This document shows positions 32,794-42,580 of a stretch of 64,000 nt of DNA, piece after piece; the stretch's first letter is position 1; every line of letters begins with the position of its first letter. Origin of the DNA: Alphaproteobacteria bacterium. GTDB taxonomy: Bacteria; Pseudomonadota; Alphaproteobacteria; Caulobacterales; Caulobacteraceae. Under the pieces are notes generated by a model. It did not search any database. It had not been told where the DNA came from and saw nothing but the letters and a program-made list of their open reading frames with translations. A program made the translations under genes and the position numbers. The stretch is from the NCBI GenBank assembly GCA_018820205.1, contig JAHJOK010000075.1, forward strand, positions 124,001 to 188,000, written 5' to 3'.

Positions 32794-32795
32794 GC

Positions 32796-33314
32796 ATGTC
32801 GATCCGCGAAGGCGAGGCGGACCGCGAGGTCACGCAGCTTCTTTATGTCAGCGTCAGCACGGCGGACGTGTCCAGCGGTCTGCAGATGTCCGACATCCTC
32901 GCGGAGGCGCGACCGGCGAATGCGCGCGATGACATCACGGGCGTCCTGACCGCGGTGAGTGGCCGTTTTGTCCAGATCATCGAAGGCGAGGCCAAGGCCT
33001 TGGACGGGTTGCTGGTCCGGCTGGGGGGCGACCGACGCCACACCGACATCCGGATTCGCGAGCGCCGCACGGTCAGGCATCGGATGTTCGGCGACTGGGA
33101 CATGGTCAGCCCGCGCCTGGCGCCGGTCGAAATCCTTCAGATCGGCATGCTGATCGACGACGACGACGCCGGCCTGGACGAATTCGCCGATGCGCTTCGG
33201 CGCGCCCTGAATCGCCAAGGCGCGGTGATCGAGGGCCGTACGGGCCTGGACACGGCCGGGCTTGACGCACCGCCCGCTCCAACCGGCGCCGCCTCGAAGT
33301 CGCGAACGACCTAG
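32796..33314 (+). CDS. BLUF-domain blue-light photoreceptor protein
   Basis: 172 aa with an N-terminal BLUF domain (about 13-105) binding FAD. The photocycle residues are all present and spaced as in AppA: Tyr17, Asn42 (NARDDITGVL), Gln60 (GRFVQIIEG), Trp101 and Met103 (GDWDM). A C-terminal extension of about 60 residues carries an acidic helix and a Pro/Ala tail with no enzymatic domain, so it should work by protein contact. The start two bases after the response-regulator stop implies coupled translation. Confidence 0.93.
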   Translation: MSIREGEADREVTQLLYVSVSTADVSSGLQMSDILAEARPANARDDITGVLTAVSGRFVQIIEGEAKALDGLLVRLGGDRRHTDIRIRERRTVRHRMFGDWDMVSPRLAPVEILQIGMLIDDDDAGLDEFADALRRALNRQGAVIEGRTGLDTAGLDAPPAPTGAASKSRTT

Positions 33315-33321
33315 AGCCCCG

Positions 33322-34329
33322 CTACCAGACCCCGATCTTCTCCGCCTCGTGGTGGGTGATCGGATGATGCGCCTTGGCGTGATCTTCTTCGGCGAGGAAC
33401 CGCACGGCCTCCAGCGCCGCCATACAGCCCATCCCCGCAGCGGTGACAGCCTGGCGATAGATGTCGTCGGTGACGTCGCCGGCGGCGTAGCAGCCCTCCA
33501 CGCTGGTCGCCGTCGTGCCGGGCTTCACCACCAGGTATCCGCCCTGTTTGGTCTCGAGCTGGCCGTTGAACAGCTCCGACGACGGGGCGTGGCCAATGGC
33601 GATGAAGACGCCGTCCGCGGCGATCTCCTGCGTCGTCCCGGTCTTGGCGTGTTTCAGGCGCACGCCGGTGACGTTGGAGGCGATGCCGTCCGACTGACCC
33701 AAGATCTCGTCGATGGCGTGGTTCCAGACCACCTCGACTTTCGGATTGGCGAACAGCCGGTCCTGAAGAATTTTCTCGGCGCGGAACTCGTCCTTGCGGT
33801 GCACCACCGTGACCTTGGCGGCGAAATTGGTCAGGAACAGAGCCTCTTCCACTGCGGTATTGCCGCCGCCCACAACGATCACCTGTTTGCCGCGATAGAA
33901 GAAACCGTCGCAGGTGGCGCAGGCCGAGACGCCGAAGCCCTGGTATTTCTGCTCGCTTTCCAGCCCCAGCCATTTTGCCTGGGCGCCGGTCGATATTATG
34001 ACGGTCTCGGCCAGCAGTTCGGTCCCCGAGTCCAGCGTCAGCCGGAACGGACGCCGCGACAGGTCGCAGGAGACGACGATGTCCTCGATCACTTCCGTGC
34101 CGACGTGCAGGGCCTGGGCCTTCATCTGCTCCATCAGCCAAGGGCCCTGGATCGTCTCGGCGAAACCGGGATAGTTCTCGACATCGGTGGTGATGGTCAG
34201 CTGGCCGCCAGGCTGGATGCCGGCGATGACCGCCGGGTTCAGATTGGCGCGGGCCGCATAGATGGCGGCGGTCCAGCCGGCGGGGCCGGAGCCGATGATG
34301 GCGACGCGAAGGGTTCTCGGAGTGCTCAT
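33322..34329 (-). CDS. trxB: thioredoxin-disulfide reductase
   Basis: An FAD enzyme that reduces thioredoxin with NADPH. Visible are the FAD motif GSGPAGWTAAIYAAR, the redox pair Cys137-Ala-Thr-Cys140 (SACATCDGFF), the NADPH fold VVGGGNTAVEEALFL with VHRKDEFRA, and the closing FAD stretch GCYAAGDVTDDIYRQAVTAAG. 335 aa, the usual length. The ATG is at 34329. Confidence 0.97.
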   Translation of the reverse strand: MSTPRTLRVAIIGSGPAGWTAAIYAARANLNPAVIAGIQPGGQLTITTDVENYPGFAETIQGPWLMEQMKAQALHVGTEVIEDIVVSCDLSRRPFRLTLDSGTELLAETVIISTGAQAKWLGLESEQKYQGFGVSACATCDGFFYRGKQVIVVGGGNTAVEEALFLTNFAAKVTVVHRKDEFRAEKILQDRLFANPKVEVVWNHAIDEILGQSDGIASNVTGVRLKHAKTGTTQEIAADGVFIAIGHAPSSELFNGQLETKQGGYLVVKPGTTATSVEGCYAAGDVTDDIYRQAVTAAGMGCMAALEAVRFLAEEDHAKAHHPITHHEAEKIGVW

Positions 34330-34402
34330 GGATGCTATCTAGTCGCTGATTCCGCCGGGCGCGATGGCCGGGCGTGACGGAAATCGTGGAAAGGACGCGG
34401 CC

Positions 34403-34696
34403 ATGGCCGGCGAACCGCAACGCAGTTTCATGGGAGTCGGCATCGGCGTCGGCCTCGCCGTCGGCGCAGGGATCGGCGTGGCGATGGGCAATGTCGCCAT
34501 CGGCGTCGCCCTTGGCCTTGCTCTGGGCGTCGCCTTCGGAGCCATGCTGGATGCGCGAGACAAGGCGAAACGCAAGCGCGATGGGGACGGCTCAGGCGGT
34601 GGCGTGATCTACCCGGGCGACGGCGGCGGCCGGTCGAAGGACGCCCACCCTGACGGCAACGGCGACGGCGGTTCCGATGGCAGCGGCGGCGACTGA
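34403..34696 (+). CDS. small glycine-zipper membrane protein
   Basis: 97 aa. Two Gly/Ala/Val-rich membrane segments (about 10-30 and 32-48) are followed by a basic DARDKAKRKRDG and a Gly/Asp/Ser-rich disordered tail. I use ATG 34403, which has GGAAAGGA at about 34388-34395; an ATG-like start 39 bases further upstream is less well placed. Unknown function. It is divergent from trxB and converges with the ELM1-type gene. Confidence 0.65.
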   Translation: MAGEPQRSFMGVGIGVGLAVGAGIGVAMGNVAIGVALGLALGVAFGAMLDARDKAKRKRDGDGSGGGVIYPGDGGGRSKDAHPDGNGDGGSDGSGGD

Positions 34697-34699
34697 CCT

Positions 34700-35689
34700 C
34701 TAACGGCCCATCGCATCAAGCACGGCGCGCGCCGCCCGCTCGGTCTCGGCCAGCGGCGAATAGGTCCAGCTTTCCAGCGCGCCGTCGAACGGCCGCGTCG
34801 CGCCGCGCACCCTCAGGTCGGCGTGCAGCCGGGCGAATTTGCCGGGCGGTTTCAGCGCCGCCATCGGCAGGACGTGGACGGGCTTGCCGGTCGAGGCGGC
34901 CTCGGCGGCCATGTTGGCGCTATCCTCGGTGACCAGGATGTGGTCGGCGAAATGCAGCATGGCGAACAGGGGATTGGGGCCTTCGTCGTTCCAGATCAGA
35001 CCGGGCAGGGCGGACAGGCGCTCGGTCATCACGGCGCGGGCCGCGGCTGGGGTCCGGCGCGAGAAGGTCAGCATCAGCGAACCGCCCGACGCGTTCACGG
35101 CCTTGGCGATCCGGTCGGCGAGGGATGCGGCGTGGTCGGGCGTCAGGTCGAAGACTTTCGACCGGCCGCCGATCAGCACGGCTACGCGAGGCTGCGGCAG
35201 GTCGGCCAGACGCCCGGCGAAAACGGGCGCCGCCTCGGCCAGCCGTGCGGCCGTGATGCGATGGGGCGAGCCGGTGATGGTGACGACGTTGTCGCCCGTC
35301 AGCCGGTCATGGGCGGGGGCGACCACCCGGTCGAACCGTGACGGATCGAGCCGGGGATCCTGGGTCTGGACCACGAAGGTCTTGCCGCCGCTCCGCCGTC
35401 GGACGGCGATCGACAGCGGCAGGGTCGCCCGACCGGTGGCGATCCACAGATCGGGCCAGGCCTCGCCCTCGACCGGGAAGGGCGCGTCGGCGCCCGGGTC
35501 CAGCATCCATGACGATTTCAGCGCGACGGGCAGCCAGTCGAACGCCGGCCGCCAGCGGACGCGTTTGACCTCGATAACCGAGGGCGTCAGACGGGCGACC
35601 GCCTCGGCGAGCCCCAGCGCCTGATTTTCCATGCCGATGCGGCCGTCCGAGACGACCGAGATACGAAGAGGGCTTGGCCCTACTTCCAC
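34700..35689 (-). CDS. ELM1/mitochondrial-fission-like family protein (putative GT-B fold)
   Basis: 329 aa. The opening [56 protein letters not shown] and [24 protein letters not shown] match the ELM1 family shared by plant mitochondria and alphaproteobacteria. It resembles GT-B glycosyltransferases, but no substrate is known. It overlaps the end of greA by 10 bases, so the two are one transcript; why they are joined is unclear. Confidence 0.88.
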   Translation of the reverse strand: MEVGPSPLRISVVSDGRIGMENQALGLAEAVARLTPSVIEVKRVRWRPAFDWLPVALKSSWMLDPGADAPFPVEGEAWPDLWIATGRATLPLSIAVRRRSGGKTFVVQTQDPRLDPSRFDRVVAPAHDRLTGDNVVTITGSPHRITAARLAEAAPVFAGRLADLPQPRVAVLIGGRSKVFDLTPDHAASLADRIAKAVNASGGSLMLTFSRRTPAAARAVMTERLSALPGLIWNDEGPNPLFAMLHFADHILVTEDSANMAAEAASTGKPVHVLPMAALKPPGKFARLHADLRVRGATRPFDGALESWTYSPLAETERAARAVLDAMGR

Positions 35690-36153
35690 TCGACCTTGAG
35701 AATCTCGTAGGCCTTGACACCGCCGGGGGTGTTGACCTCGACCACGTCGCCGACCTCCTTGGAGATCATGGCGCGGGCGATGGGCGATGAGATCGAGATC
35801 TTGCCCAGCTTCACATCGGCCTCGTGCTCACCGACGATCTGGTAACGGCCCTCTTCCTCGGTGTCCTCATCGACCACGGTGACCGTGGCGCCGAACTTGA
35901 CCTGGTCGCCGGACAGTTTGGAGACGTCGATCACCTGGGCGCGGCTGATCTTGTCCTCGATGTCGGCGATGGACCCTTCGATCCAGCCCTGACGCTCCTT
36001 GGCGGCATGATACTCGGCGTTTTCGCTGAGGTCGCCGTGTTCGCGAGCCTCCGAAATCGCCGCGATGACGCTGGGGCGTTCCACCGACTTCAATTGCTTA
36101 AGCTGATCGTCGAGGGCGCGGTAACCCTCGGCCGTCATCGGCACTTTTTCCAT
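35680..36153 (-). CDS. greA: transcription elongation factor GreA
   Basis: 157 aa. The N-terminal coiled coil ([24 protein letters not shown], then [27 protein letters not shown]) inserts into RNA polymerase and stimulates cleavage of backtracked RNA. The C-terminal FKBP-like domain ends [25 protein letters not shown]. Both acidic tip residues (Asp and Glu of GDLSENAEY) are present. Standard length. Confidence 0.97.
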   Translation of the reverse strand: MEKVPMTAEGYRALDDQLKQLKSVERPSVIAAISEAREHGDLSENAEYHAAKERQGWIEGSIADIEDKISRAQVIDVSKLSGDQVKFGATVTVVDEDTEEEGRYQIVGEHEADVKLGKISISSPIARAMISKEVGDVVEVNTPGGVKAYEILKVEWK

Positions 36154-36322
36154 GTGGTCGTGATTTTCTGGCTTGTCGCCCGGTAAACCGGAGAGGGACT
36201 GAAAGAAACTCTGGTGAATGGCACTGGTCGCTGGGCGCGCGCGACCGGCCGAAGAAGCTAGGGCGCCTGAGGCGGAAACTCAAGATGGGGAAGGCGAACC
36301 GTGTTCGTCCGTCCGGCCGATC

Positions 36323-36526
36323 CTAGGCGGACGGGCCCCGGACGGCGGGGTAGCGGCGATGCGCCAGGGCCTGATGAGCGATGCCGTAGACCACCCAAGC
36401 CAACAGGCCGGCGCCGACAACGGCGAAGGCGAACGAAGCAATCATCGCGCCCGCCGCCATGAAGGCCAGGATGAAGGCGATGGCGGCGCCGAGGCCGGCG
36501 GAGATTTGCAGGGTTTTCAGTCGCAT
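36323..36526 (-). CDS. small two-helix membrane protein, 67 aa
   Basis: Two hydrophobic segments (about 8-28 and 32-52) separated by a short turn, then a basic cytoplasmic tail. An AAGGG site stands 4-5 bases before the ATG on the minus strand. No family recognised. It stands alone between greA and the GST gene. Confidence 0.6.
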   Translation of the reverse strand: MRLKTLQISAGLGAAIAFILAFMAAGAMIASFAFAVVGAGLLAWVVYGIAHQALAHRRYPAVRGPSA

Positions 36527-36568
36527 GAAACCCTTAACGCGCGTCCGTGAACCCGGTTGCCGATCCCG

Positions 36569-37234
36569 TCAGGCGTAGGCGTAGGGTCCGCCCCGTTCCA
36601 GAGCCCGCTGATAGGCCGGGCGGGCGTGAATCGTCTTCAGGAATGCGGTGGCGTTCGGCTTGTCCGGCCCGAACGGCGCGCGGCTGGAGGCGGCCTCCAG
36701 CGGGAAGCTCATCATGATGTCGGCGGCCGAGAACTGATCCCCCGCGAACCAGGCGGACCTGGCCAGTTCGGCCTCCCAATAGGCGGTGTGGGCGGCGATC
36801 TGGGGATCGATGAAGCCGGACTGAGCCTTGCCGGATATCGCCTTGACCACCGGCCGCACCAGGCCGGGCGACCGGTTCGGCAGGGCGCCGAACACCAGTT
36901 TCAGCAGCAGGGGCGTCATGGCCGACCCCTCGGCATAGTGCAGCCAGTAGGTGAAGCGCCGCGCCTCGGGCGTTCCGGGCACGGGCCGCAGTCCGGAATG
37001 GGCGTGGGTCTCCAGCAGGTATTCGACGATCGCGCCCGTCTCCGCGACGATGACGTCGCCGTCCTGGATCACGGGCGACTTGCCCAGCGGGTGGATGGCG
37101 CGCAGCTCGGGCGGGGCCAGCATGGTCCTGGCGTCCCGCTCGTATCGTTTGACCTCATACGGCGCGCCCATCTCCTCCAGCAGCCACAGCACGCGTTGGG
37201 AACGGGAGTTGTTCAGGTGGTGGACGACGATCAT
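36569..37234 (-). CDS. glutathione S-transferase family protein
   Basis: 221 aa. The N-terminal thioredoxin-like domain has HHLNNSRSQRVLWLLEEMGAPYEV, with Ser/Arg at the usual glutathione-activating place, and the cis-Pro and gamma-loop KSPVIQDGDVIVAETGAIVEYLL. A helical C-terminal domain includes SAADIMMSFPLEA. Substrate unknown; it could be a detoxifying transferase or a stress protein. Confidence 0.92.
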   Translation of the reverse strand: MIVVHHLNNSRSQRVLWLLEEMGAPYEVKRYERDARTMLAPPELRAIHPLGKSPVIQDGDVIVAETGAIVEYLLETHAHSGLRPVPGTPEARRFTYWLHYAEGSAMTPLLLKLVFGALPNRSPGLVRPVVKAISGKAQSGFIDPQIAAHTAYWEAELARSAWFAGDQFSAADIMMSFPLEAASSRAPFGPDKPNATAFLKTIHARPAYQRALERGGPYAYA

Positions 37235-37298
37235 GGCGCGTTTCCCGGTTTGAGAGCGAGCTTAGGCCGGTTGACGCGGCGGAGCGCAAGCCCGGCGG

Positions 37299-37526
37299 TC
37301 AGGAGGGGCGACCGCTCCAGCGACGGCGGGGGTGGGGCTTGGGCGGCGGCGGCGTGGCGCCGGCGCCCATTTTCGGACCGGGCGTGACGCCGGTGCGACG
37401 GCTCTGCCACAGCTCGAACGCCAGGGTGGCCAAGGCCAGTTTGCCCGCGTGCCGCCCGGCGAACCGACGGCCTCCGCGCGACAGCAGCAGTCCGCCGAGC
37501 GCGGTGGCGATGCGGGACAGGGCCAT
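37299..37526 (-). CDS. small basic hypothetical protein, 75 aa
   Basis: Starts at ATG 37526 behind GGAGAGA. A weakly hydrophobic N-terminal helix ([16 protein letters not shown]) is followed by an Arg-rich stretch and a Pro/Lys/Arg tail. No family recognised. It is divergent from selD. The frame stays open far upstream on this strand, but that part is antisense to selD and is not taken as coding. Confidence 0.5.
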   Translation of the reverse strand: MALSRIATALGGLLLSRGGRRFAGRHAGKLALATLAFELWQSRRTGVTPGPKMGAGATPPPPKPHPRRRWSGRPS

Positions 37527-37634
37527 GGTCGTCTCTCCGTAAATACCCCAGCCCAACGACCCGTGACCGCCAAGGTTCACAGGCCGGGGACAAGGCGCGT
37601 TGAAACGCCGCGCCATTTCGCCCAAACCGGCGCG

Positions 37635-38678
37635 ATGACCCCGACCGAGCCTCGTCTGACCTCCCTGGCCCATGGCGGCGGCTGCGGCTGCAAGTTGTCG
37701 CCCGGCGTGCTGCGCGACATTCTGGCCGGAACGCCCCAGGCGGCGGTCTTCGCCGATCTGATGGTCGGCAACGAGAGCAGCGACGACGCGGCGGTCTGGC
37801 GGCTGAACGACCAGCAAGCCCTGGTGGCGACGACGGACTTCTTCATGCCGGTGGTGGACGATCCGTTCGATTTCGGGCGGATCGCGGCGACCAACGCCCT
37901 GTCGGACGTCTATGCGATGGGCGGGCGGCCGATCCTGGCCCTGGCCCTGGTCGGGATGCCGGTCGACGTGCTGTCGACCGGGACCGTCGGGCGGATTCTG
38001 GCGGGCGGCGCTGCCGTCTGCGCCGAGGCGGGCATTCCGGTCGCGGGCGGCCATTCGATCGACAGCGTGGAGCCGATCTACGGCCTGGTGGCCCTGGGTC
38101 TGGTCCATCCGGATCGGGTGCTGACCAATCGCGGCGCACGGGCGGGCGACGTCCTGATCCTGACCAAGGGGTTGGGCGTGGGCGTGCTGAGTGCGGCGTT
38201 GAAACAGGAACGGCTGGACGCGGCGGGCCATGCGACGTTGATCGCCTCTACGACGCAACTAAACGCCGTCGGAGCCGATCTGGCCGAGGCCGCCGGGGTT
38301 CACGCCATGACCGATGTGACCGGCTTCGGCCTGTTGGGTCACGCGCTGGAGATGGCGCGGGGGTCGGGGCTGGGGATCGAGATCGAGGCCGGGGCCGCCC
38401 CCCTGCTGGACGGGGTCGAGGCGCTGGCCCGGGACGGCGTCCGCACCGGCGCCTCCGGCCGGAACTGGGCCGCCTATGGCGAGGCGGTGACGCTGCCGGA
38501 CGGGTTCGAGGCCTGGCGCCGCGACCTGCTGACGGATCCCCAGACCTCGGGCGGGTTGTTGATTTCCGTCTCGTCGGACGCGGCACAGGCCGTTGTGGCC
38601 ACAGTCCGGGCGGCGGGCTTCGATCGGGCGGCGGTCGTCGGCCGGGTGGTCGAGGGCGCCGGGGTGCGGGTGATTTGA
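37635..38678 (+). CDS. selD: selenide, water dikinase
   Basis: Makes selenophosphate from selenide and ATP. The catalytic pair Cys17 and Lys20 ([11 protein letters not shown]) falls at the same numbers as in E. coli SelD, so it is the Cys rather than the selenocysteine form. [52 protein letters not shown] and DPQTSGGLL are conserved. 347 aa. The next gene, mnmH, overlaps it, so the product is clearly used for tRNA selenouridine. No selenocysteine genes lie in the window. Confidence 0.96.
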   Translation: MTPTEPRLTSLAHGGGCGCKLSPGVLRDILAGTPQAAVFADLMVGNESSDDAAVWRLNDQQALVATTDFFMPVVDDPFDFGRIAATNALSDVYAMGGRPILALALVGMPVDVLSTGTVGRILAGGAAVCAEAGIPVAGGHSIDSVEPIYGLVALGLVHPDRVLTNRGARAGDVLILTKGLGVGVLSAALKQERLDAAGHATLIASTTQLNAVGADLAEAAGVHAMTDVTGFGLLGHALEMARGSGLGIEIEAGAAPLLDGVEALARDGVRTGASGRNWAAYGEAVTLPDGFEAWRRDLLTDPQTSGGLLISVSSDAAQAVVATVRAAGFDRAAVVGRVVEGAGVRVI

Positions 38679-39733
38679 TCCGCCGCACGACAGACCTGTC
38701 GGCGGCGGCACGGGCCGGATTCGACGCCATCATCGACGTCCGCAGCCCGTCCGAGTTCGCCGAGGATCATATCCCGGGCGCGATCAACCTTCCGGTGCTG
38801 GACGACGCCGAGCGGGCCGAGATCGGCGCCGAATACGTCCAGCGCTCCAAATTCCTGGCGCGCCGGCACGGGGCGGCGAAGGTGGCGCGCAATATCGCGG
38901 CCCATCTGGACGGGGCGCTGGGCGATCGCGACGGGTCGTTCCAGCCCCTGGTCTATTGCTGGCGCGGCGGGCAGCGGTCGGGGGCGATGGTGACTGTGAT
39001 GGATCAGGTCGGCTGGCCGGTCACGGTGCTGGACGGCGGCTATATGACCTGGCGGCGCAGGGTGCAGACGACCCTGTATGGCGAAGGCCGGTGGTCGGTC
39101 GTGCTGCTGGACGGCGGCACCGGATCGGGAAAGACGGCGCTCCTGGATCGGCTGGCGGCGCGCGGGGTCCAGATGCTGGATCTGGAGGGGCTGGCGGCGC
39201 ACCGGGGCTCGCTGTTCGGCGCGATCCGCGATCGGCCACAGCCGTCGCAGAAACTGTTCGAGAGCCGGCTGTATCAGGCGCTGGAGGCCATCGACCCGAC
39301 CCGGCCGGTGGTGGTCGAGGCTGAGTCCAGCCGGATCGGGGCGCGGACCGTGCCGCCCGCCCTGTGGGCCGCGATGGGCCGGGCCTCGGTGATCGAACTG
39401 GACGCGCCGGTCGCCGCGCGCGCCGCCTGGTCGGCCCGCGTCTATGCCGACATCGCCTCGGACCCGGCGGCGATGAATGCCGCCCTGGGACGGCTGCCGC
39501 CGCACCATTCCAGGGCGACCGTGGCCGGCTGGAAGGCGATGGGGGTCGAGGGGCGGACGCTGGACCTTGCGGCGGCCCTGATCGCTGAACACTACGACCC
39601 TGCCTATCGCCGGATGTCGACGCGGCGCGACCGGCCGCTGCTGGGCCGGATCGAGATGGCCGAGGTGTCGGAGGCCGAACTGGACCGGGCGGCGGAGGCG
39701 GTGCGCGAGGCCCTCTCCCGCCTCAAGGGCTGA
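38675..39733 (+). CDS. mnmH: tRNA 2-selenouridine synthase
   Basis: Replaces sulfur by selenium at U34 of Lys, Glu and Gln tRNAs using selenophosphate (also called SelU or YbbB). An N-terminal rhodanese domain ([20 protein letters not shown]) has the catalytic Cys95 in [14 protein letters not shown]-loop [14 protein letters not shown] is near 147-160, with [13 protein letters not shown] after it. The start is TTG at 38675, inside the selD stop (TTGA), which is the only start placing the rhodanese domain in full. 352 aa. Confidence 0.94.
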   Translation: MIRRTTDLSAAARAGFDAIIDVRSPSEFAEDHIPGAINLPVLDDAERAEIGAEYVQRSKFLARRHGAAKVARNIAAHLDGALGDRDGSFQPLVYCWRGGQRSGAMVTVMDQVGWPVTVLDGGYMTWRRRVQTTLYGEGRWSVVLLDGGTGSGKTALLDRLAARGVQMLDLEGLAAHRGSLFGAIRDRPQPSQKLFESRLYQALEAIDPTRPVVVEAESSRIGARTVPPALWAAMGRASVIELDAPVAARAAWSARVYADIASDPAAMNAALGRLPPHHSRATVAGWKAMGVEGRTLDLAAALIAEHYDPAYRRMSTRRDRPLLGRIEMAEVSEAELDRAAEAVREALSRLKG

Positions 39734-39744
39734 CGTCACCTTGT

Positions 39745-39920
39745 TTTCGTCATTCCGGGCGTAGCGCAGCGGAGACCCGGAACGGGGCGGCGCCGCAGCG
39801 AAGCGGAGGCGATGGTTCAGCGATCACGCTGTCCGTGTCCACGACAGGTTCGCGCTCCCGCGCGCCGCCTCGTTCCGGGTCTGCGTCTCGCTTCGCTCGA
39901 CTTCGCCCGGAATGACGAAA
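39745..39920. repeat. long palindromic intergenic repeat element
   Basis: A 17-bp perfect inverted repeat bounds the element (TTTCGTCATTCCGGGCG at 39745-39761, its complement at 39904-39920). An inner perfect pair lies at 39774-39784 (GACCCGGAACG) and 39871-39881. The arms match the dispersed alphaproteobacterial CGTCATTCCGGGC..GAGACCCGG type. It fills the gap between converging mnmH and the glycosyltransferase gene and could act as terminator. Confidence 0.75.
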
Positions 39921-39927
39921 GAAAAGG

Positions 39928-41208
39928 TCAGCGAATGAGTTCGGCGATCCGGTCCGCCGCGACGGCCGCCCCGTCCTCGCGCGACGCGATGATCCCCAGC
40001 CGCGTCGCCGTCTCGGCCACGCCCGGGTCCGACTGCAGCCGATCCAGCAACAGCGCGATCCGTTCGGCCCTGTAGCGATGTCGCGCCAGGGTCGCCGCGC
40101 AGCCCAGGCGGACCATCCGCGCGGCGTTGTCGAACTGGTCGCCCAGATGCGGCACGACCAACTGCGGCCGGCCGGCGCGCATGGCCTGCTGGGTGGTGCC
40201 GACCCCGCCCTGGTGCACGATGGCGGCGGCCCGGGGGAACAGGCGCGAGAAGGGGGCGTAGGGCAGGGCGATCGCGTCCGGACCCTCGGCCACGCCCAGG
40301 TCGCCTTCCGGTCCGACCAGCAGGACGGCGCGACGCCCCAGGCGGCGGGCGGCCTTCAGGCTTTCGACATAGAAGTCGCCCGGAATGTTCACCGCCGCGC
40401 TGCCCAGGGTGAAAACGACGGGCGCAGGACCGGCGGCCAGAAATCGCTCCAGCGCCGGCGGCATGACGGCCGGACCGCCCGCCTCGCTGTCATAGGTGGC
40501 GTCGCCGACGACGATGAAGCCGTCCGGCGCATCAGGGGCGACCGGCCCCAGCAAGGTGGAATACAGACCCAGCGACAGGGGCCGACCTTTCAGACCGTCC
40601 AGCAGCAGATTGTCCCCGCGCGGCGGCAGGTCGAGGCGACCCCGGACCCGGTCGACCGGGGCCGTCCAGCGCGCCCCGCGCAGGCGGGCGGCGCTCACCG
40701 TCAGACGGTTGAGCCACAGCTGAAGCCCGCGATCCGCCGGCGCCATCCACGGCGCACCGGGCAGGACGGGCGGATCGTAGGCGGAAAAGACCACCGTCGG
40801 CTGAAGCGCCACCGGCACGAAGGGAACGCCCAGCATCTCGGCGGCCATGCCCGCCCCCGCCGCGAAGGTCGAGCCGACAATGGCCGACGCCCCCTCGGCC
40901 GCCGTGGCGAGGGCTCGCGCACCTGCTTCCAAATTTGGCAGCAGCAGGGTTTCGAACAGGAAGGTGTTGGATCGGGCGACCCGGGTCGTCAGCTCGGCGC
41001 GGGTCAGGCCGAACGCGGCCTCCATCTCGGCCATTCCGGGACCGACCGGGTGGAAGACCAGTCCCTCGGCGCGGACCTTGTCGCCATAGTCCGGCGAGGC
41101 GGCGATCTCGGCCTGAAACCCGCGCGCGCGAAGCGCCAGCGCCAAGGCCAGAAACGGATGCAGGTCGCCGAGCGAACCGGCGGTGGCGAGAACGATGCGG
41201 GGAGACAT
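39928..41208 (-). CDS. UGT-like glycosyltransferase (family 1)
   Basis: 426 aa GT-B enzyme. The N-terminus IVLATAGSLGDLHPFLALALALRARG is the acceptor domain opening of the family. The sugar-nucleotide site appears as IVHQGGVGTTQQAMRAGRPQLVVPHLGDQFDNAARM. This group glycosylates sterols, macrolides, carotenoids or lipids; the acceptor here is unknown. I chose ATG 41208 because the open frame upstream of it lacks family homology. Confidence 0.9.
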   Translation of the reverse strand: MSPRIVLATAGSLGDLHPFLALALALRARGFQAEIAASPDYGDKVRAEGLVFHPVGPGMAEMEAAFGLTRAELTTRVARSNTFLFETLLLPNLEAGARALATAAEGASAIVGSTFAAGAGMAAEMLGVPFVPVALQPTVVFSAYDPPVLPGAPWMAPADRGLQLWLNRLTVSAARLRGARWTAPVDRVRGRLDLPPRGDNLLLDGLKGRPLSLGLYSTLLGPVAPDAPDGFIVVGDATYDSEAGGPAVMPPALERFLAAGPAPVVFTLGSAAVNIPGDFYVESLKAARRLGRRAVLLVGPEGDLGVAEGPDAIALPYAPFSRLFPRAAAIVHQGGVGTTQQAMRAGRPQLVVPHLGDQFDNAARMVRLGCAATLARHRYRAERIALLLDRLQSDPGVAETATRLGIIASREDGAAVAADRIAELIR

Positions 41209-41278
41209 GGCCGAACCTAGCACGGGCCCGTGACAGTTGACGCTGGCGTCGGGCGGTCGGGGTGCTAGCGTCGCCGTC

Positions 41279-42580
41279 ATGACTCGATCCCGCACCGCCG
41301 CCGTGATGTCCTCGCTCAGCCTGTGGGTGATGGTCGCCCTGATCGGAGGGCTGGCGGCGGGGGCGGCGGCGCAGGTCTATGGGATTCCCGGCGGGGTCGG
41401 GACGGTGGCCGTCGTCGATGCGCTGGGCCAGCTGTGGCTCAATGCGCTCAGGATGACGATCATCCCCCTGGTGTTCAGCCTGCTGGTCACCGGCATCGCC
41501 TCGATCGCCGACGCGGCCTCGACCGGACGGCTGGCGCTGAAGGCGGTGGTGGTGTTCGCCCTGCTGCTGGCGGGGGCGACGGTCTATGCGTTCGCCGCGT
41601 CGCTGGGCCTGCACCAGATCTGGCCGATCGGGGCGGAGGGCGCGCGGGCGCTGCTGGCGGGCGCCCCTGCGGGGGCGGCGGCCGAGGTGGCGTCCAATGT
41701 CGGCGGCGGAGGGTTCAGCGCCTTTCTGACCAGCCTGGCTCCGGCCAATCCGATCCGCGCGGCGGCCGACGACGCCATCCTGGCCATCGTGGTGTTCGCC
41801 ATCGTCTTCGGCTTCGCCACCACGCGGCTGGACGCGCGGCTGCGTCAGCCGGTGGCCCTGTTCTTCGAGGCCGTGGCCCAGACCATGATCGTGATCGTCC
41901 AATGGGTGCTCAGCGTCGCGCCGCTGGGCGTGTTCGCCCTGGCGTTGGGCGTGGGCCTGCGAGCGGGACTGGGGGCCGCGGGGGTGCTGGGCCACTATAT
42001 CGCGATGGTCTGCCTGGCCCTGATCGGGCTGATCCTGCTGACCTATGTCGTGGCGGTCATCTGGGGGCGGATCGGGCTGGGGCGGTTCGCGCGCGGCGCG
42101 GCGCCGGCCCAGGTCGTGGCCTTCTCGACCCAGTCGTCGCTGGCCTGTCTGCCGGTGATGGTCGAGCGGGCGGTCAGCCATCTGGGCGTTTCGACGGCGA
42201 CGGCGGGGCTGGTTCTGCCGCTGGCGGTGGCGGTGTTCCGCATCACCTCGACGGTCGCGAACCTGGCGGTCGTCATCTATGTGGCGCGGCTGACCGGGAC
42301 CGAGATCACCCTGGCCTCGATGCTGGCCGGCGGACTGGCGGCGCTGGCGATCAGCGTGGGGACAGTCGGCCTGCCCGGACAGGTGTCGTTCTTCGCCTCC
42401 ATCGCCCCGATCTGCATCGTCATGGGGGTGCCGCTGGAGGTCCTGCCCCTGTTGCTGGCGGTCGAGGTCGTGCCCGACATCTTCCGCACCGTGGGCAATG
42501 TCACCGCCGACCTGGCCGCCGCCCGTATCGTCGAGGGACGCGACGCGGCGGCGGACCCGGAGCCGGGGGCGGGGATCTAG
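41279..42580 (+). CDS. dicarboxylate/amino acid:cation symporter (DAACS family)
   Basis: 433 aa, about eight membrane helices plus re-entrant loops. Conserved elements are LNALRMTIIPLVFSLLVTGIAS, the Ser-rich loop VVAFSTQSSLACLPVMVE and the helix 7-8 region LPLAVAVFRITSTVANLAVVIYV. The family imports glutamate, aspartate or C4-dicarboxylates with Na+ or H+. ATG 41279 precedes the first helix. Divergent from the glycosyltransferase gene. Exact substrate is unresolved; the family motif TxT is not obvious here. Confidence 0.9.
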   Translation: MTRSRTAAVMSSLSLWVMVALIGGLAAGAAAQVYGIPGGVGTVAVVDALGQLWLNALRMTIIPLVFSLLVTGIASIADAASTGRLALKAVVVFALLLAGATVYAFAASLGLHQIWPIGAEGARALLAGAPAGAAAEVASNVGGGGFSAFLTSLAPANPIRAAADDAILAIVVFAIVFGFATTRLDARLRQPVALFFEAVAQTMIVIVQWVLSVAPLGVFALALGVGLRAGLGAAGVLGHYIAMVCLALIGLILLTYVVAVIWGRIGLGRFARGAAPAQVVAFSTQSSLACLPVMVERAVSHLGVSTATAGLVLPLAVAVFRITSTVANLAVVIYVARLTGTEITLASMLAGGLAALAISVGTVGLPGQVSFFASIAPICIVMGVPLEVLPLLLAVEVVPDIFRTVGNVTADLAAARIVEGRDAAADPEPGAGI

